This document shows, one piece after another, positions 7,272-11,143 of a stretch of 11,143 nt of DNA (position 1 is the stretch's first letter; every line of letters starts with the position of its first letter). This DNA comes from Candidatus Gastranaerophilales bacterium. Its GTDB lineage: Bacteria > Cyanobacteriota > Vampirovibrionia > Gastranaerophilales > Gastranaerophilaceae. The stretch lies in the NCBI GenBank assembly GCA_947589525.1, contig CANQAW010000044.1, positions 1 through 11,143 of the forward strand, in the 5' to 3' direction. A program made the position numbers and the translations under genes. The notes under the pieces are model-generated. The model was not told where the DNA came from and ran no database searches. It was given only the letters and a program-made list of their open reading frames with translations.

Positions 7272-7277
7272 TAAAAT
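7272..7277 (+). promoter_or_regulatory. Possible -10 box of the mlaE operon
   Basis: TAAAAT ends 6 nt before the mlaE ATG at 7284, and no Shine-Dalgarno site is present. The -35 region at the right spacing (TCGAAT, 7249-7254) matches only about 3 of 6 bases. The gap 7158-7283 between the divergent genes is very AT-rich and shows no other structure I can support. Confidence 0.3.
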
Positions 7278-7283
7278 AACTAT

Positions 7284-8081
7284 ATGTTCGAACTAAATAA
7301 AACTTTAACATATCAATCCTTGATGCTTTTAAAAGGGGAAATAGAGGATTTTATTGCAACGGTCGGAAACATCGGGGTAATTTTTGTTGAAGTTGTAAAA
7401 AGAATATTTTCCTTTAAAATAAATTTTAAAGAAACAATAGAACAGTCAAAGAGATTTGCTTTTGACAGCCTGCCCATCAGTTTAACCATTGTCGGCATGA
7501 CTTCCGCCATTATTGCCATGCAGTTAGCTCCGGAGCTTGCAAAACAAGGCGGAGCGGATTATACGGGGACTCTGTCCGCTCTTGTTATGGTTCGTGAACT
7601 TGCAACGATTATGAGCGGATTTGCGATTATTTCAATGGTGGGTTCATCTTTTGCTTCCGAACTTGCTTCAATGGCGGTAACTGAGCAAATTAATGCCATG
7701 ACCGTTTTAAAAGTCGATTATATCAGTTATTTAATTGTACCAAGATTTTTGGCGGGGGTTGTTTTTATGCCCTGCGTGTTTATATTGTCCGCAGTTTTCG
7801 GGCTTATCTGTGCGGGATATGTTTCAAATTGGTGCGCCGATTTAAGTTTATTAAATTATTATACATCTTTATGGCACGGTCTGTATTTGAGAGATATTTT
7901 TATTGCACTTTTAAAAGCTTCGTTTTTCGGCGGAACGATAGCGCTTATCAGTTGTGTTCACGGATGTTTTACGCATGGCGGTGCTAAAGAGGTTGGTTTA
8001 GCAACCACAAAAGCGGTAGTCTGGTCTTTTTTAGGGATTGCCGTTTGGGACTTTATTTTTGCTTCATTTTTTTATCTGTAG
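7284..8081 (+). CDS. mlaE: MlaE-family lipid ABC transporter permease
   Basis: Inner-membrane permease of the MCE/Mla phospholipid transporter, the counterpart of plant TGD1. It has 265 residues: an N-terminal interfacial helix (about 15-45), then about five membrane segments. The family core is clear: VRELATI (103-109, usually VRELGPV), SSFASELASMAVTEQINAM (121-139, the coupling-helix motif E-L-x-x-M-x-V-T-E-Q-I-x-A), VPRFLA (152-157) and a GGAKEVGLATTKAVV segment (232-246). It works as a dimer with MlaF and the MlaD hexamer to move lipid between inner and outer membranes; direction cannot be told from sequence. It heads an operon with mlaF (8 nt gap), mlaD and lpxK. The ATG at 7284 has no Shine-Dalgarno site, and the MFELNK start matches the expected N-terminal length. 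Confidence 0.93.
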   Translation: MFELNKTLTYQSLMLLKGEIEDFIATVGNIGVIFVEVVKRIFSFKINFKETIEQSKRFAFDSLPISLTIVGMTSAIIAMQLAPELAKQGGADYTGTLSALVMVRELATIMSGFAIISMVGSSFASELASMAVTEQINAMTVLKVDYISYLIVPRFLAGVVFMPCVFILSAVFGLICAGYVSNWCADLSLLNYYTSLWHGLYLRDIFIALLKASFFGGTIALISCVHGCFTHGGAKEVGLATTKAVVWSFLGIAVWDFIFASFFYL

Positions 8082-8089
8082 GTTAATTT

Positions 8090-8815
8090 ATGAGTTTAAA
8101 AATCAAAAACTTATCCAAAATGTTTGATGATAAATACGTTTTAAACGATATTTCCCTTGAGGTTCAAAACGGAGAAACTCTCGGAGTAATCGGATTTTCG
8201 GGAAGCGGAAAATCAACTCTTTTGAAAATAATCTCGGGTATTTTGGAAGCTGATTCGGGCGAAATTATTTATCCTAAAGATTCCGAAGTTGCCATGGCTT
8301 TTCAATACAGTGCGCTGTTTGATTTTTTAAATGTATTTGATAACATTGCTTTTCCAATAGTAGAGAGAAAAGAGCTGAGAAAAAAATACACAAAAAGCGA
8401 GCTTGAAAAAATAGTAAAAGAAAAATTGAAAATGGTGGGCTTGGAAGGAATTGAAGAAAAATATCCTTCCGAGTTGTCGGGAGGCATGCAAAAAAGAGTA
8501 GGGTTTGCCCGAGCAATTGTAACAAACCCAAATATTATTTTGTACGATGAGCCTACGGCAGGGCTTGATCCCGTTACTTCTACCATGATTGAAGATTATA
8601 TTGTACAATTAAAAAAAGAATTAAACGCCTCTTGTATAGTTGTAACGCATCAGCTGTCAACTATAAGACGTGCGGTCGATAGAGTAATAATGTTATATCA
8701 GGGCAAAATGGTATTTCAGGGAAGCGTTCAAGAATTGCTTCGAGGCACGGACGAATACTCAAGACAATTTGTCAGCGCCTCAATTACGGGACCTATGAAC
8801 ATTATAGGAACATAA
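8090..8815 (+). CDS. mlaF: MlaF-family lipid ABC transporter ATP-binding protein
   Basis: Cytoplasmic ATPase that powers the MlaE permease (the TGD3 counterpart in plastids). It has 241 residues with every ABC motif: Walker A GFSGSGKST (35-43), Q-loop Gln72 in FQYSALFDFLNVFDNI-type sequence that is typical of MlaF, signature LSGGMQKRVGFARAI (129-143), Walker B IILYDEP (149-155), D-loop AGLDP and H-loop His187. The length is normal, with no fused permease. It follows mlaE by 8 nt; a TAGG overlapping the mlaE stop may serve as a weak ribosome site. mlaD starts 19 nt after its stop with a proper Shine-Dalgarno site. The minus-strand frames over 8274-8608 are shadows. Confidence 0.95.
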   Translation: MSLKIKNLSKMFDDKYVLNDISLEVQNGETLGVIGFSGSGKSTLLKIISGILEADSGEIIYPKDSEVAMAFQYSALFDFLNVFDNIAFPIVERKELRKKYTKSELEKIVKEKLKMVGLEGIEEKYPSELSGGMQKRVGFARAIVTNPNIILYDEPTAGLDPVTSTMIEDYIVQLKKELNASCIVVTHQLSTIRRAVDRVIMLYQGKMVFQGSVQELLRGTDEYSRQFVSASITGPMNIIGT

Positions 8816-8822
8816 ATAAACA

Positions 8823-8829
8823 AAAAGGA
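8823..8829 (+). promoter_or_regulatory. Shine-Dalgarno site of mlaD
   Basis: AAAAGGA lies 5 nt before the ATG at 8835. It fixes the start of mlaD and shows that internal genes of this operon can use a standard ribosome site. Confidence 0.7.
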
Positions 8830-8834
8830 TAGTT

Positions 8835-10199
8835 ATGAATAAAAAAAATAAATATTCATCAAGTTTAAAAGTCGGTCTTTTGACTCTTAGCGCCGTATCA
8901 ATTCTTATTTTTACAGTTTTATGGGTAAAGGGCAGAAGCCTTTCTTCGGGTGAAAGAATTGATGTTACTTTTAACGATATAAACGGTATGAGAGCAGGTT
9001 CAGCCGTTCAAATGATGGGCTTGAGAATAGGTCAGGTTGAAGACATTATTCCCGTTATAGCAGGTAAAGACAGCTGTGTCAAGCTTCGTTTCGTCGTAAC
9101 GGAAAAAGGGGTTAAAATTCCTTACGCTTCGACAATTTCAATTCAGCAATCCGGAATTATCGGAGAGCAATTTCTTGAAGTTACTCCTCCGAAGGTTGAA
9201 TATACTTACATGGAAACCAATAAAAATTCGACGGCAATTAAGCAGGATGAGCCGATTTATATGTATTTGTCGGAAGGTTTAAAAGAGATAGGCAAAGTGG
9301 TTGATGCCGAAATTTTGACAAAATCCCAATTAAGCCATAATTTAAAACAAAAATTTAATACAAAGTATGTTCTAAAGCTTTCTTATGTTATCAATCTTCC
9401 GGGATTGGTCGTAAATAAAGATTCTATCGGAGTAAAAACACAAAACAATAAAACAATATTTTATCTTTTAGACGGAGAGATACTCCAAACGCCCAAAAAA
9501 GACATTAAATATACCGTAATTGAGCCGATACGGCTATCGGAATTTATGGATTTAGGCTTCAGAGCAACAAAAGCAATGCTTGATACCAACGACAAGTTAA
9601 CGGAAATTTTATCGGATGAGGTTATAGAGGATATTAAAACTTCCGCTCAAAATATTAAAGAGCTTACAAAAAGCGCCAATACAACTCTTGATAAAGCAAG
9701 TCTTTTGATTGATTCAAGCAAAAACGATATAGAAGGCTTAATAAATCAATCCCAAGATTTAATAGACAGTCTAACAAGACTGTCAAACAGCATAAATTCA
9801 ATTATTACCGATGAAACGCTCAAGGATGATGTTTTAAAAACAATTAAATCAGTGGGCAAGATGTCCGATAATGTAAATAAAATTGTAGAAGAAGCGCAAA
9901 ATAAAGATATAATTGAAAATATAGAAACAACAACAAGGAATATTTCCGAAATTTCAAGCTATATAAATGAATATACCCGTGATGAGCAATTGAAAGAAGA
10001 TATAACAAAAACAATTACAAATCTTGCCGACATAACTCAAAATATATCAAAAATTATGGGTGATTATAACAGATTGGACGACAGCGAAAAGATGAAATTA
10101 AAAACAACAATTTCGCAAGTCAGCACTATTACTAAAAATCTTGCTAAATTCTCTCAAAAACTAAACAAAAGATTTTTATTATTCAGATTGATGTTTTAA
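8835..10199 (+). CDS. mlaD: MlaD-type MCE-domain lipid-binding protein with long helical tail
   Basis: Membrane-anchored periplasmic MCE protein that forms the ring through which lipids pass (TGD2-like). It has 454 residues: one N-terminal membrane helix (about 12-31), an MCE domain (about 40-118) with FNDINGMRAGSAVQMMGLRIGQV-type core and an ISIQQSGIIGEQFLEVTP end, a variable beta-rich stretch (about 120-235), then a long helical tail (about 236-445). E. coli MlaD is only about 183 residues, so the tail is a major addition. It contains about five related units of 25-30 residues with a D/E-x-L/I-x-x-D-I-x-x-T and N-I pattern, near 258-285, 323-350, 356-380, 382-407 and 413-438. A coiled-coil needle or tube crossing the periplasm, as in PqiB or Mce1 proteins, is a reasonable inference. 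lpxK follows after 3 nt. Confidence 0.9.
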   Translation: MNKKNKYSSSLKVGLLTLSAVSILIFTVLWVKGRSLSSGERIDVTFNDINGMRAGSAVQMMGLRIGQVEDIIPVIAGKDSCVKLRFVVTEKGVKIPYASTISIQQSGIIGEQFLEVTPPKVEYTYMETNKNSTAIKQDEPIYMYLSEGLKEIGKVVDAEILTKSQLSHNLKQKFNTKYVLKLSYVINLPGLVVNKDSIGVKTQNNKTIFYLLDGEILQTPKKDIKYTVIEPIRLSEFMDLGFRATKAMLDTNDKLTEILSDEVIEDIKTSAQNIKELTKSANTTLDKASLLIDSSKNDIEGLINQSQDLIDSLTRLSNSINSIITDETLKDDVLKTIKSVGKMSDNVNKIVEEAQNKDIIENIETTTRNISEISSYINEYTRDEQLKEDITKTITNLADITQNISKIMGDYNRLDDSEKMKLKTTISQVSTITKNLAKFSQKLNKRFLLFRLMF

Positions 10200-10202
10200 T
10201 CT

Positions 10203-11143
10203 ATGAAAAAATTCAAAACAACATTTCAAGATATCCACTACCAAAGGCGAAAACCAAACTTTTGCCTTTGTACGGCGCTTAAAGTGTTAGAGTTTTTTTA
10301 CGGTTCAATAATTAATTTTAAAAATTATCTTTACGAAAAAAATATTCTAAAAGAAGCTAAAACTCCCTTAAGTGTTATTTGTGTCGGAAATTTAACAACG
10401 GGAGGAGTTGGAAAAACACCTATAGTTATAAAATTGGCGCAGGATATTTCAAAAAAAGAAAAAATCGCAATAATATCAAGAGGATATGGTGCGAAACTTC
10501 AAAACAAAGAACCAAATATTATAAAAGATTTTGATAAAATTTATTTTGAAAACGGTCAGCTATGCGGAGATGAGCCTTTTCAAAGCGCAAAAAAAGCAAA
10601 TTCAAATACGATGGTTATAACTTGCAAAGACAGAAAAAAGGCTATAGAAAAAGCTTATCAAATGGGCTGTACAACAGCGATTTTGGATGACGGTTTTTCA
10701 AACCGAAAAGTTAAAAAAGACAGAACAATTATTGTCATAGATTCCAAAATGCGTTTCGGAAATAATCATCTTCTGCCCCTTGGACCTTTAAGAGAACCCG
10801 TAAGCGAAATTAAAAGAGCGGATGAAATTATTCTTGTAAATAAAGAAGACAAGGATATTGATGATGCGGTAAAATGGGCTGAAAATTTTAATAAAAAACT
10901 CTATGTTGCAGACCTGACTCCTTTTAAAATTTATAATTCCGTTACAAAAGCGCAAATAACAGCGCCTAAAAAGCAATCCGCAATTGCTTTTTGCGCTATA
11001 GGACAAGCAGAACAATTTTTTAATTTTGCAAAAAATTATTATGATTTAAAAGAAGAAATAAGCTTTGCAGACCACCATAAATATGAGAAAAAAGATATAA
11101 AAGAGCTTATGAAAATTGCCAAATCAAAAAATACAAATATTTT
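10203..11143 (+). CDS. lpxK: LpxK, tetraacyldisaccharide 4'-kinase (3' partial)
   Basis: Inner-membrane kinase that phosphorylates the 4' position of the tetraacyl disaccharide to make lipid IVA, late in lipid A synthesis. 313 codons are visible and the frame runs off the window; the family is usually 310-360 residues, so little is missing. Motifs: N-terminal hydrophobic helix (about 22-40), P-loop VGNLTTGGVGKTP (61-73), SRGYG (92-96), GDEP (122-125), DDGFSN (162-167), LLPLGPLREP (190-199) and FADHHKY (288-294). The Asp of GDEP and the FADHH histidine are at the positions of the catalytic pair known from Aquifex LpxK, as far as I recall. DDGFSN replaces the usual DDGFQH/N, so the Gln position is Ser166. 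The ATG at 10203 lies 3 nt after the mlaD stop, with no Shine-Dalgarno site, which suggests coupled translation. Confidence 0.93.
   Translation, partial: MKKFKTTFQDIHYQRRKPNFCLCTALKVLEFFYGSIINFKNYLYEKNILKEAKTPLSVICVGNLTTGGVGKTPIVIKLAQDISKKEKIAIISRGYGAKLQNKEPNIIKDFDKIYFENGQLCGDEPFQSAKKANSNTMVITCKDRKKAIEKAYQMGCTTAILDDGFSNRKVKKDRTIIVIDSKMRFGNNHLLPLGPLREPVSEIKRADEIILVNKEDKDIDDAVKWAENFNKKLYVADLTPFKIYNSVTKAQITAPKKQSAIAFCAIGQAEQFFNFAKNYYDLKEEISFADHHKYEKKDIKELMKIAKSKNTNI

Noticed and set aside
8274..8608. Three overlapping minus-strand frames inside mlaF
   Set aside because: They lie wholly within a gene with intact ABC motifs and show no domain or ribosome site.
10788..11015. Minus-strand 75-codon frame at the end of the window
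   Set aside because: It is antisense to lpxK, whose motifs run through the same bases; it is a shadow.
1..11143. Mobile element, phage, defence system or CRISPR array
   Set aside because: No transposase, integrase, att-like direct repeats, spaced repeats or composition shift was seen; nearly all the sequence belongs to recognisable chromosomal genes.

Overview
The window is low-GC DNA (roughly 30% by eye, not counted) with densely packed genes of very similar base composition. No rRNA, tRNA, insertion sequence, CRISPR array or phage gene was seen. LpxK (lipid A synthesis) and an MlaE/F/D lipid transporter point to a Gram-negative (diderm) bacterium. The NusB has a helical insert of a kind I associate with cyanobacteria, and the MlaE-F-D set without MlaC recalls the cyanobacterial/plastid TGD transporter. 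Together with the low GC this suggests a non-photosynthetic relative of Cyanobacteria (Melainabacteria/Vampirovibrionia, for example Gastranaerophilales). That placement is an inference and was not checked against a database.

Region 1 (1-3905, + strand) is a tight operon of nusB (5' end cut by the window), ftsY (8 nt overlap with nusB) and comEC (ATG one base after the ftsY stop). It covers rRNA antitermination, membrane targeting of ribosomes and DNA uptake. A perfect palindrome at 3908-3935 follows; its T-rich flank faces the minus strand, so it serves the converging gene rather than comEC.

Region 2 (3953-5627) holds a small DUF378 membrane protein (- strand) and, divergent from it, a NhaC-family antiporter (+ strand). 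The antiporter has the clearest sigma-70 promoter in the window (TTGATT-17-TATGAT) and a Shine-Dalgarno site.

Region 3 (5629-7157, - strand) holds a 452-residue protein made of six Clp N-terminal (Clp_N) motifs with no AAA+ ATPase. Downstream of it is a 38-codon ORF for a one-helix membrane microprotein. These are the least understood genes here.

Region 4 (7284-11143, + strand) is an envelope operon: mlaE permease, mlaF ATPase, mlaD MCE protein with a long repetitive helical tail, then lpxK (3' end cut by the window). It joins lipid transport across the envelope to the lipid A 4'-kinase step. MlaC and MlaB are absent from the visible part.

Several genes that head transcription units (the microprotein, the Clp_N protein, mlaE) lack a Shine-Dalgarno site and have a -10-like hexamer ending 6-7 nt before the ATG, which suggests leaderless mRNAs.
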